A DNA stretch of 64,000 bases from Larix kaempferi. Taxonomy: Eukaryota > Streptophyta > Pinopsida > Pinales > Pinaceae. Position 1 is the stretch's first letter. Each line of letters starts with the position of its first letter. The DNA is taken from positions 11,256,501 to 11,320,500 of the forward strand of contig BSBM01000762.1 in NCBI GenBank assembly GCA_027924585.1, written 5' to 3'. The notes below the pieces were generated by a model. The model did no database searches and was not told where the DNA came from. It saw nothing but the letters and a program-made list of their open reading frames with translations. A program made the position numbers and the translations under genes. Shown here one piece after another: positions 46,890 through 57,819 of the stretch.

Positions 46890-47706
46890 GGCACGATTTT
46901 GTAAGGGAAGGGTTACTCTTCATTTTTTTCATTGTTGCATATTGTTAGAGTCTGTTGAGGTAGAAGCTATTGCAAAGGCTCTGCAGTTGAGTGCGCAGAG
47001 ACCTATCTGAAAGAGAAGAGAGTCTGCAGCTGAGTGCGCAGACTAAGAGCGGTTGTACCCTTCCCTAAAAGATCAATATTAACAACGTTCTTATGGACGT
47101 AGCCTCCATCCGGGGGTTGAACCACGTTAAATCTTGTGTAATGTGATTGTGTGTATGTGTTGTTACTTACTTGCTTATATTGAATGCTGTATCTTCATTT
47201 ACCAATGGTATATTAATGCTTTTGTATGTATTTTCCATAAGAAAGAGAGATGGGAATAATATGTTAAGCATTGTATGGATGAATGGATGTTGAATGCCTA
47301 GTACTCAGTTTGCACAAGTATCAGTTTATAGAACAATTACAGTTGTGTATGAAAGGTTGGATCGTATACTCTTGTGACATACACCATCGGCCGCGCACAG
47401 TATTATACTGCCCATCTACTTGTAGTTTTGGTAAGATCACTTAACCTAAGATCATAGGTGATTGTTTAAGAATATCAAGTAGAGACATTGAGTATCTGTC
47501 AAGTTTGGTGAGAAGGCGTGTAAGTCAGTCACGCCGCCCCTTCAGTATCGTTGTGGCCGAACCGCGCAGTCTTTGGAGTCGCGGGTATCGCAGCAGTCAG
47601 TTGGAGTACTGCGGACCGCGACGTAGTCTAGTGTCGTGCCGTCCTTAGCTCGCAGCTCCAGTCCCTCGGCGCGCTGTGCATTTAGTCTGGTTAAACAAAT
47701 CATCAC

Positions 47707-50700
47707 TGTAACATCCTTCAAATTCAACTCCTATTGTTATTACTCTTGTAAATGTAATTATGAATTTTGTAAATGGCCATGGTGAGGAGCTCAAGGCCAA
47801 GGCCCCACCAGTGGACCGCGAGCTAGTATTATGTTTTTACATCTTAGATTAATCCTAGAAGACTAAAGAATAGCAATACGACTAAACGATAAGTAACAAA
47901 TCCCACTTATAAGAAAAGGTCATGAATTTAGGATGAGAATGGTAGTTAATCGTCACACACTAATATCTATCTCCGACAAACCTACCTTTTGGCATAAAAT
48001 AGATCTACGGCTGTAAGAACTAACTAATGGCATTAACTATTAAATAAGGGTGCACCAAAGGAAAAATACTCTTAATTATTCCTTTAATAAAACAAGGGAA
48101 TTAATATAAAAGGGATTAACATTTCTTACATATATATATTTCTCAGAGGATTTATGAAAGAAGATAACATATTTGAATATATATTTTGTAAATCTATATA
48201 TTTATATAATACACAAAAATGTACAATTCATAAGTTAAAATTGTTAGTACTTTTTTTTAGCTTATTATAGATGTAATTGATGAACTTATCTTATTTTGGA
48301 ATAATTTTTACTATTTAAAGGTATGACTTAATTACTAAAATCTTTTTGGCAAGTTGGGCCATCGATACATTATAGGAGATAATAGAAAAATATAAACTAT
48401 ATCTTTGTTATTAAACAAAGCACACTAGATATAAACAAAAGTGTGCATCCAAATAATGGATGAAAAGTTTTTAAGGGAAAAATTTATAAAAAGGAAGTCA
48501 TCCGATAGGACTATTAAGTATACAACTATATTTATGCATTAGTACGTATTGATAAGGTAAGCTTATAAATGAAAATATTGATACTTTTTGTTATAGTATA
48601 ATTACTATAAAATTTTATTTGTATATATATATATATATATATATTTTTGGAAGATGTATATTAAGAGTGATGACAATGAACGTATATATATATTTTATAG
48701 AGTGGAATGTCATTAAGAATAACAAACCGTAAAAGAGGGAAGTAAGTTGATAACTCACTCTAGGATGGTTTGGAGTTTTATTTTTTAAAGGAGATTGTCT
48801 CCATGATGGAGCATTCGAAGCCTTACCGTCGCCATTTGTTCCATGCCTAGGATACTTTAAAAAAAAAACTCACCATCGCCACTTGTTTAAACTTGACAAT
48901 TGTCTAAATCAAAACTTAATTTTCGAGACCGTTTGGTTTTGTGAAGAAGCCATCTGTAAAGATGGATGACAAACGCCGTTTTCTTTTGGTTTAGGGTTGG
49001 AGGACTGCTAGTTGGAGGAGGTATAAGCTCGGGAGACTCGGTGTTGATGGAAAAAAAAGAAAACTGAGCCAACTGGACATAGGAGGAAGCCAACTCGGCG
49101 TCAGAAGAATCCATCTCTGCGTAGAATGGAGCTCTACATTCTAAATCATGGAATATAGATCTCATTTCATCTGCGCGAATGAATAGGAAGACGAGAAGTC
49201 TGATCTCTGCACGAAGGAAGGATGTTGAGTCTGCCAAAGAAAAGAGGTTAGTTTACTTCTGAATAATACGTTTTTATATAGCTCTCAGCCAGTTTGGTTG
49301 CATCCGAATAAGTTCTAGTTTATATGTCTCTCGGCCTAGCTTGGTTACATTGACGATGGGTTTTTATGCGCATCCCTGCTAGTATCAATAGCTGAGAGAT
49401 GCGATCCCCTACCATATGTGTCGACAAAGGGAACTCTGCGTTCTAACTTACCTCTTGCTTGGCTTAGGAGTTGAGTGAGGTTAACCATACACTATGAATG
49501 ACAGGGCGAATTTCAGTTTATAATACTTAGATAGGGTCCTCATATAGGCTGTGTTTCCAGCATAAATGTTAGATATATGTGTACGCTACACTGCAATATA
49601 CAGAGGCGAATTTCGGTTTGTCGAATTGAATCCGTTGAACTATGCTCAGGATCTCTAATTGTGTAAAAGTCGTATTCTGCTAGGGTTACGTTTCTTCGAT
49701 CGAAAGCTGGATCCCTGTGTAGTTCAATAATATGTATGGGCATTAGATTTTGATGGGTCTCTATTGAGATCGTTGTACATTTATATACCTCTGAATTCAT
49801 GCACATAATGCTGGAAGGGAGATGTGGAAGTATGGATCCACGCTTGGAATCCTGTTTGAATGTTTTTGGGTATATATATATATGTTAAACTCATATTTCT
49901 GCTTCGGATTAGATTGCTTTTCCCTCAGTTTACCACTTGATAAAACTATCCATGTTGTCTTAGTTCATCTTGATGACACGCATCCATGGCAGAGCTATCA
50001 TTGCATCCTTTAGATGAAATCGATCTCTGCTTAAGTATTTCCATTCCGGATTGATGAGTTCCAAATCTGGTAGGTTAACGGAACTATAGCTGCATTCATA
50101 ACAGAGTTATAGTTGCATCCTTTAGATGCAATCGATCTCTACTCATTTATATATTGTGGATAGACACATAAATCTTAAATCTATGGTTAAAACTGTAATG
50201 ATTACTTTTATTACATAACATATCTTTGTTTAAAACATTCTCAAACAAAGTTTTTTTAAAGTTCATTATATTAATTAAAGTATAAATTGACTAGGATCTC
50301 ACAAAAGGTGATGACGGGTACACTTGGTGGAAGATATAGTGAAGTTCACAATTGTTAGTCCTCACACATTATAGTTTATTAAAATGAAGAACCATTAATT
50401 ATATTCACTCATGACCTAAAAGAAGGACTTTATAACAAGGTCGAACATGCTTGTATGATGGAAAAAGACCTTTAAGGTAAATTTTATTCCTTGTACTATT
50501 GTACTAATGGGTAGATATATTTTTATTTAAAAAGAAAATTATTGTGGGGAAGGGTGGAGGTTAAGTAACCTTATCTGTAGTAGTTATTTTATGCTACAAG
50601 GAAAACCTTTGGTATAAGAGTTTAGATAAAGGTTATAATCTAAAGTGAATATCGACGTGTTACTAATGTTAACTTAATATGTTAGAGAATCTTAGGATAA

Positions 50701-52020
50701 GAAAATATTATAGGTCATATGCGAAGTTTGGACCTAGAAAGACATAGTGTTAAATACACAAACTTTTAGAATAAAGAAGTATTTTATAAAGAACCCCTGA
50801 AAGTATTTGTATTTCTAGTACTCTTGGTGATAGAGGCCGAGAAAGTAGAAAGAATGGTTGAGGACCATGTTTATAATGAAGGAAAATATTATTATAATCT
50901 AGTGTTTAATAGAAACTTGTAAAAAGGGAAAATATAAGAATTTATGTTGAAACTATATCTTAGTACCCTTGGAAATGAATCTAACTTTCAAAGCTAAAGG
51001 GAACTTTAGGCTTGTCTCATTTTCTAAATAGTTAAAAATAGTTTATGTTGCCATGATAGAGTTAGCATTGAAATTTAAGCTCTCTATAAGAGAAGCTAGA
51101 GAAATGTAGGAAAGTGGTTGGCAACAACTTTGTTGTTGGATGTAACCTCTTCCTTCCTTGATTATTTAATACAAACACAACTCTTTGTGGACATAGCCCA
51201 AGAGTGGGTGAACCACTTTAAAAGCGGTCACTCTTTCATGCTTCCTTGTATATATCTTTCTTGCATGTATCTTCTGGTATGTAACTTTTAGGTGTACATA
51301 TCTCTTTATATTGTGGTTGTACTTAAAACGTGGCTCTTATGACTTGACTAATTATATCATTGGTGTGTATGGTTGAATGGAAAGTTGATCATATAAATAT
51401 TCTTGTGAATGTGTCTCTTATGTGTTCCTTACCTGTGAAATTATTTATGTTTTTTGATATATGGTTTTTTTATATGATCTTAAATTATTTAATTTCTTAA
51501 GGTTGGTTTCTTAGTCTATACCCTCATGAAGGAAAAGGTTTGGTAAAGAGCAAAGTACCGTTATATGATATTGTATTTAAAAAATATGTTTGTATTTTGT
51601 GCACACATATGAAGAGGTTGGTTGATCCAAAGGGAAGAAACCAGGTTGTAGAAATTATAAAGGTTATGTATGTTAGATAAAGTGAAGTTTAGTGATCCGC
51701 AAGATTTAAGAAATGTTTGGACGTTATAAGTTAAGAATTGAATTATAGTTGAAAATAGAATGTTACTTTTTTAGTATAAGTATGATGGACATTGGTCCTT
51801 ATCACATATGAACTTTTATCAAAGGGATCTTTGATATTAATTTTCATTAGAACATTTATAAAAGATAGTTTATAAAATGAATAGATGTTGAAATTATTTC
51901 ATTTATATAAGCAGTAGTTAAAAGAGTTAAAACACACACTTTATGTTTCCGCACAGAAATTATTGGCGATTAGACCGCTTAGAAATTTTTTAAATTGTTA
52001 CGAATTTTGGGGATGTGACA
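47707..52020 (+). mobile_element. 4.3-kb LTR-like insertion (probably large solo LTR), target duplication ATCAC
   Basis: It starts TGTAACATCCTTCAAATTC and ends GAATTTTGGGGATGTGACA, so its ends are complementary. It is flanked by ATCAC at 47702-47706 and 52021-52025. GAGCTCAAGGCCAAGGCCCC lies 80 bp inside (47787-47806), as in the solo LTR family at 18600-20157. Near its end, GTGGACATAGCCCAAG...GGGTGAACC (about 51185-51212) looks like a 3' LTR region. I found only one such set and no repeated start sequence inside, so it looks like one unusually long LTR without internal domain or partner. A non-autonomous element with unrecognised interior is possible. Confidence 0.7.
48887..49237 (-). CDS. 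Unidentified ORF inside the 4.3-kb insertion (116 codons)
   Basis: The minus-strand frame contains MDSSDAELASSYVQLAQF, a Pro/Ser stretch (LIPPPTSSPPTL) and a basic end. It resembles no transposon protein I know and is less AT-rich than its surroundings. On the same strand two splice-donor-like sites (GGTGAGT and GGTAAGG) follow within about 90 bp. It could be a captured 5' exon of a host gene or a chance frame; I do not assign a function. Confidence 0.3.
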   Translation of the reverse strand: MADSTSFLRAEIRLLVFLFIRADEMRSIFHDLECRAPFYAEMDSSDAELASSYVQLAQFSFFSINTESPELIPPPTSSPPTLNQKKTAFVIHLYRWLLHKTKRSRKLSFDLDNCQV

Positions 52021-52202
52021 ATCACCCACTGTGGAAACCTGGTTCTGCAGTGCCCCCATAGCTACACCTCGGGTGAGACTTCAACCTGTTCACAGGTTGA
52101 TGCCAAAAGGGCCGGTGCAAAGGGGTTTTGTTGGTTAAGTGAAACCACGAAGAACCTGGGTCTATCTTGAAAACCCTTTAGATTAGTTTGTAAGCCAACA
52201 AA

Positions 52203-52215
52203 TGGTTCCGTTGCC
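52203..52215 (+). other. Primer binding site of gypsy G2
   Basis: TGGTTCCGTTGCC begins two bases after the LTR end. It resembles the tRNA-Asp-type site TGGCGCCGTTGCC, with two differences at positions 4 and 5. The related minus-strand element has TGGTTCTGTTGCC. Confidence 0.55.
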
Positions 52216-52247
52216 GCGCTAAGAATCCATGATGAGTTGACGCAGTA

Positions 52248-54971
52248 ATGTGCCAAGACGAATAATAGTTCCCGTTGGGTTCAGACAATTGGCATCCTGA
52301 AAAGAAAGAGATCTAGGACTGGTGTGATAAGATCGAAAAACATTTTGCAAGAAAAGAAAACAGACATCCGCACCTTACTGATGTACAGTGGCTGAACAAA
52401 TACTTGTGGAAAGAGATTCCCGAGATATTCCGGGTTCGTTTGGAAACGAGCTACACGCGTGGATATTGTGACTTGCAGAGAAGAAAACCTGTTTCCAAGG
52501 AGGAGTTCCTACATAGTGGACTCCATAGCTCACGACACAAATCAAAGCAATAGACAACCCACTTACGCGAGAAGTCAACTTCTGGGTTGACAACATACTT
52601 GAAGGATTTGTAACAGAATTTGCTGTGGACACACTGAATTCCTACAGCCAAGCTGAAGCATACTTTTTCGAAGGATTCAGAGGTAAGTTCCTGAAAAATC
52701 TAAGTCTATACATTAAAATGCTTTTAGCTAAGAAAGGATTTTTAAGAATGCAGTAATACTTTTGCATCTGTCACGGTCAGTAGCATATATAGTGATTCTG
52801 ACGAAGAGACACATAACCTGAGAAGTGGAAAGAGGTATAAGTTTAATAAAGAAAAGAATCCTGGAGGACCTGAACTCCGTGTGAATACCGAACTCCCGTG
52901 TGACCTTAATAATCATACTGCACCATCATCGGCCACCATCCATCCTATTACACCGCAAAACCCACCGGTTGCACATGTCGCGCCACCCCTATCACACAAC
53001 CCACCTGCTACAAACGTCGCACAACCCACCCCTCAAAATATTAATACTGGTAGCATCGCAGGCGCGGGTGCGCAGGTCAATATGACTCGGAACATTCCAG
53101 TCCAGAACACCCAGTCTCAGAATAGTCCACAGAGTGGCATCCCTAGCACTATTCCGAATGCCCTCTTTACTTTTTCCGCTCAGAACCCTCCCCAGAATCA
53201 GAACCCTCCCCAGAATCAGAACACCAATACACCACCAGGAAGGAGAATGACATATAACGACATAAAACTGCCAATATTCAAAGGAACGAGTCTGGAAGAC
53301 CCTGATCAACATTGGTTTCTATGTGAAGCCGTATGGAGTGTAAAGCAAATTCAGGATGATAATGTGAAGAGAGCGCATCTCATCACTACTTTCAGAGACA
53401 GAGCCCTTCATTGGTTTATGAAATATTCTCAAGCACAGCTAAGAACCTTAGCAGAAATAAAGGCTACGATGGTAGCAGAGTTTAAGAAACCAAAATCCGA
53501 ATCCCAATGTATCACAGAGCTGAAAGAGATTAAACAGAAACCTAATGAGATGGTCTGGGAATTTGATAAGAAGTTTAAAACACTCCTAGATCAAGTAACA
53601 TTTTTGATAGCTCTGCAATAGCATAAAGAATGGTTCATTGCTGCACTGCTACCCCACATCAGACAACCATTGATGCAGCAGAAGGTTGCATCGCAGGCAG
53701 AGGCCTTAGAGATCGCGATGAAGCTAGAGGCTTCACCGATCGGCGAGACTAGTTCTAGGATGTCACAGATCCAGAACCAGTTGACCAAGTTGACACTAGA
53801 GCTGCAAAGCATGAAGAATGGAAAGGAACAAAGATATGAACCAAGGCATGAAGTCTGGTGCACAAGTTCTAAGGGAGAAGGACACACCAGAGAACATTTC
53901 CCTTTATTTCAAGACTATCTTAACAGTGGTACACCCACCCCGATTAATCAGAACCAGGCACCATGGTGTGAAATCTGCAGAAGCAGAGGACACCAACCAG
54001 AGGACTGTTATCTTATACAGAAAGATGTAAAAACACCTAAGAGCTTGTATTGTAATTTCTGTAAATCAGTTGGACATGATGAATCCAACTGTCGTGCATA
54101 TGAGTTGATGAATGAAAGAAACCGTGATATGGAAGCGATGCGAGGTGCTGGAATATATCGCATTCAAGAAGACAACCAACCGAAGCAAGAGAATGCGCAG
54201 TATGACTAGGGGGGATATAGAGGTCGTGGTGGTGGATACCGCAGAAGAGGAAGAGGCCCGGCGCAAGGAAGAGGCCGTGGTCAGGTAATCTGCTATAATT
54301 GTGTCCAACTAGGTCATGTTTCTAGGGATTGTACCAACCCATGCACTACGTGCAATTACTGTAAATATTTTGAGCATGTTATTGAAGATTGCCCCATACT
54401 AGAGGTCGAGATGTAGAAATGCAGAAGGATAGACCCACCGAATCCAAACATTCAATGGATCACAGCAGAGAGGAGACCTGAGGATCCAAGCATCAATGTA
54501 GTAACGCGCAGTGGTGCTGCGACAGGGCGCGATCGAGGAGTAGAAGCTTCGATGTCTGGAGATTTTGGGACTAAGCAAACACCCCTCGAGACACAATGGA
54601 TACGAAAAGTTGCTGAGAAAACACCTACTTTCGACCCAGTGAAGAATAAAGGAGAATTTACGGAAGCGCGGGATATCCTTAGAGAATCGGCACCAAGGTC
54701 ACCGAGGATCCCGTTGCACAGTCAAATGACGTATGTGGAAGACATACCGGCTGCTTATGACAACACAAGCGCCACAACAGAGACATGCACCTTTGTTGCG
54801 CAGTTCCTTAGAAGCTGGATGAAATTGTTAAACAACCCGGATGCTATAACAGAACTACAGAAGGTTATAGATCATTACGAACCGCGTAGTGGAGAGGACA
54901 CTACTGATAGCGCAGTTCATCATATCAAGAAACATAAGAGAACATGCAGAGAAATGAGACTCAGATTATGA
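52248..54971 (+). pseudogene. Gag polyprotein of gypsy G2 with five zinc-knuckle positions
   Basis: The first suitable ATG (52248) is 33 bp after the primer site, in the same frame as the later Gag pieces. An N-terminal segment (NWHPEKKEI, then QWLNKYLW) matches the Met-start segment of the minus-strand element at 10485-10685. A Pro/Asn/Gln-rich region is followed by the capsid-like core (about 53250-53820: LPIFKGTSLEDPDQHW, ITELKEIKQKPNEMVWEFD). Five knuckle positions follow: a degenerate one at about 53860, CEIC at 53967, CNFC at 54052, CYNC at 54291 and CNYC at 54352. An Arg/Gly-rich segment separates the third and fourth. Stops and a frameshift near 53600 break it. Confidence 0.78.
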
Positions 54972-55497
54972 AATGGATGAAATCATTCTTGACCTGGGAT
55001 CAGAGGTAAATGTATTGACTAAGCAGACATGGCAATAGATGGGGCGACCAAAGCTATCATGGTCACCCATCCAGTTACGAATGGCTAATCAGGAAAAAGT
55101 CATACTGTTTGGATGGTTGGGCAATGTGGTTGTTGACATTGATGGAGTACAGAGTCGCGCTGATTTTGAGGTTATTGAGATTGTGGATGATAGTCAGCCT
55201 TTCCCTGCACTATTAGGGATAGAATGGGCTATTGATAACCTCACAATCATAAATCTGAAGACCAGGATGATGATCTTTGAAGGAAAACATCTCAGGGTGA
55301 TTGTGCCACTGGACCCTGCGAACGGAGACAGATATAGTGAGCCGATTCAAGAGGAATCCCAAGCTCAGGATTTGGACCGATTGTACAAACTAACCGCTAA
55401 CCAAGAAGATTGTATCAATCCTAATGTAGATGGTACACTCAGCTGGAGATGCGACATCTCTTGCATTTCAGACTCGGATGCAGGTTTCGAGAACTAG
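54964..55497 (+). pseudogene. Aspartic protease of gypsy G2
   Basis: The active-site motif is EIILDLGSEVNVL at about 54979-55017, with the catalytic Asp intact (Tyr in the minus-strand copy). After one stop (TAG at about 55037) the frame continues MGRPKLSWSPIQLRMANQEKV, VVDIDGVQSRADFEVIEIVDD and LLGIEWAIDN, the usual protease strands. It is one frame off from gag here, but the minus-strand copy has both in one frame, so this shift is probably a lesion. It would cleave Gag-Pol in the particle. Confidence 0.75.
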
Positions 55498-55559
55498 CAA
55501 AGCCGCATGCATGAAGTATCTGCAAGGAGATGCGCGCAGGTCACGAAGTTGATACGCTG

Positions 55560-56154
55560 GATTAGAAAGTAGGTAAGCCCAATCCCCACATATGGTGGTT
55601 CATCTAATGTTTATTCTTTCATCAGAGATTATACTGCAACAATTGCAGATGAATACCGCTTACAAGAATTAGATGTAGCATTGCGCGATACACCTGCTAG
55701 ATGGTGGGCTGCGCACAAGTAGACATTGACTACATGGGATCAATGCAGAATTAAGATGCAAATCAAATTCGCTGAGAAGGTTACATTACCTTTTGCAAAA
55801 TATAATGGACAGATAGATCCAAGGGATCACGTGGAAACTTGTTCACAAGCTTGGGTGGAAAGACCAAAAATAGAATGGGTGCATTTGTTTGTGCATACGA
55901 TGGAAGAACCGATTCCAAAGAAGTGGTACCTAGACCTGGAACTGCGCAGGGGCACAACAGATTGGTCTACCTTGACTGTGAGTTTCCAGACAGATTTCAG
56001 TTTTGAAGATGAACATCCGAGCATCAATGATGCATTGCAGGTTCTTAAGAAAAAAATATTCGGACCAGACCGCACTGATGGAAATATGACCCTAGAAGAA
56101 TTCTTTGGCGTAGAGAGCATACCTGCGCATCTACACCTAGAATGGGAGGAGTAA
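55560..56154 (+). pseudogene. Two Gag (capsid)-like modules between protease and RT of G2
   Basis: The Pol frame continues from protease through two modules. Module a (about 55575-55790) reads IPTYGGSSNVYSFIRDY...LDVALRDTPARWWAAHK, then TTWDQC and a terminal F. Module b (55795-56030) reads KYNGQIDPRDHVETC...EWVHLFVHTMEEPIPKKWYLDLEL...TDWSTLTVSFQTDFSF. Both follow the retrotransposon Gag pattern of a (Y/F)xG start, an acidic helix region, a W-containing helix, then W followed by an F pair, also seen in the true Gag core. The minus-strand copies (2300-2900, 5300-5580 and 7171-7400) have the same modules. RT follows after an acidic linker. Function unknown; possible roles are particle assembly or retaining Pol. 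Confidence 0.65.
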
Positions 56155-56298
56155 TTAGAGCCCGCTCTCGATTGTTATAACCTAGCTGATGAATCTCCAG
56201 CTCAGGAAGACAGTGATGAGGATGACCTGCGAAACATAAAGATACCTAAATCAGAGGGTGCGTGCGAGGTAGAAGGACCTCCACTAGAAATTCCAGAT

Positions 56299-57138
56299 AT
56301 GAGCGGACCCATAAAAACAAGAAAAGTGAACATTGGAACCAATGAAGAGCCAAAGTTCGCAGCTATCGGAGACTATTGGGATGAAGACACAGTCGAGGAG
56401 GTTGCAGGCATGCTACAAGAGTATCGCGAACTGTTCCCGACTAAATTCATAGAGATGAACGGTATTTTGGGAGACTTAGGAGTGATGAAAATTCTTTTTA
56501 AGCCTGGCACGAAGCCCGTGAATCAAAGACCATATAGACTAAACTCGCGCTATAAAGAACGAGTTAAGGCAGAACTCGATAAGATGCTCGATGCAGGGAT
56601 CATTGAACCGGTTGAAGAATTTGAATGGATAAGCCCGATGGTTATCTAGGATAAGAAAACAAAGGGTGAGATCAGGCTTTGTGTGGATCTTAGAAAGATG
56701 AATGATGCTTCAATGCATGACCCATTTCCTACACCTTTTACAGATGAAGTGCTAGATAATGTTTGAGGGAATGAGGCATATTCTTTTACTGATGGATTTT
56801 TCGGATACCATTAGATCAGAATTGACCTCACAGATAGGCACAAGACTACCTTTGCTACAAAATGGGGGTCATTCTAATACACAATGATGCCCTTTGGTCT
56901 GAAGAACGCACTTGCCATATTTTCTCGAGTGGTAGTCGCAGCATTTAAAGAATTCATACATAAGTTTTTGGAGGTTTACTTTGACGATTGGACCATTTTT
57001 GAGTTACTGAAGAACCATGCCGTGAACCTCAGGACGATGCTGGAAAAGTGTAGACAACATCAAATTTCATTGAACTTGAAGAAGTGTGTTTTCTGTGTTC
57101 CCTATGGAATCTTGTTGGGACACATTGTGTGCAAATAG
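56299..57138 (+). pseudogene. Reverse transcriptase of gypsy G2
   Basis: RT begins after the linker TRKVNIGTNEEPKFA. Motifs: KPVNQRPYRLNSRYKE, AGIIEPVEEFEWISPMV, IRLCVDLRKMND, FTDGF, MPFGLKNALAIFSRVV, and the active site YFDD at 56977-56988. The frame is interrupted by TAG (56647-56649, 56812-56814 and 57136-57138), TAA (56875-56877) and TGA (56764-56766). Four of these five replace a Gln that the minus-strand unit A keeps (VVQDKK, GYHQIR, CFQYTV, VCKQGL). No frameshift occurs across this segment. Confidence 0.85.
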
Positions 57139-57819
57139 GGCTTGATGGTTGATCCTGCCAAGATCACAGTCATTGTGAATTTACTGACACCAAATTCAGT
57201 TAAGTATTTGCGCACTACATTGGGACATACCGGATATTACAGGAAATTCATAAAAGGATATGCACAGATAACCGCAGCTATGGAGAAGATGCTGAAGAAA
57301 GATGTACCATTCATTTGGAATGAGGACTGTGAGAAAGGATTTGACACATTAAAAGAGAAGATGGTCACTGCGTCGATCCTAGTTTTTCCGGACTGGGAGA
57401 ATCCGTTTCATGTCCATGTTGATGCTTCATGTATCGCATTGAGTGTTGTTCTTGCTCATCCAAGAGAGGGAGGTATTGATGATCCCATTGACTTTTCCAT
57501 CAGAAAGCTGTCATCGGCTGAGAAGAACTACACCACTACTGAGCGAGAAGGACTCGCTATGGTCTATGCATTGCAAAAATTCAGACATTACTTGCTTGGC
57601 GCGCACTTTGCCATGTTCACTGACCATTCTGCGTTGAAATACCCGGTTAATAAGCCAATGTTAGGGGGGTGCATATGCAGATGGTTACTACTCTTTCAGG
57701 AGTATGATTTTGAAATTGTTGTTAATCCAGGCGGGTTGAATTTAGGACATGATCATCTATCAAGAATTGAGTTAGGAGAAGAGCCGACGAATCTGGAAGA
57801 CAATCTGCCTGATGCGTAG
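57139..57819 (+). pseudogene. RT thumb and RNase H of gypsy G2
   Basis: One open stretch covers the thumb/connection (LRTTLGHTGYYRKFIKGYAQIT) and RNase H. The RNase H has HVHVDASCIALSVVLA (first Asp), FSIRKLSSAEKNYTTTEREGLAMVYAL (Glu) and FTDHSALKYPV (Asp). It ends with EIVVNPGGLNLGHDHLSRIELGEEPTNLEDNLPDA and a TAG in place of the Gln of the DAQLF motif. Confidence 0.85.

Larger units (their letters stand above)
46299..52200 (+). mobile_element. 5' LTR of gypsy G2 (about 1,583 bp plus nested insertion)
   Basis: It starts TGTTGGGCCTGGCCC and ends GTAAGCCAACA just before the primer site. After removal of 47707-52020 and one ATCAC copy, the two halves total about 1,583 bp, against 1,588 bp for the solo LTR at 5583-7170. 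A TATAAGTAA box is at 46881. Paired repeats CTGCAG(T/C)TGAGTGCGCAG lie at 46981-46998 and 47024-47041. A TGGACGTAGCC...TGAACCACGT block lies at about 47094-47128. Confidence 0.87.

Noticed and set aside
55560-56154. Endogenous pararetrovirus as explanation for the unusual Pol architecture
   Set aside because: LTRs, a tRNA primer site after an LTR and an integrase are present, and no movement-protein domain is seen.
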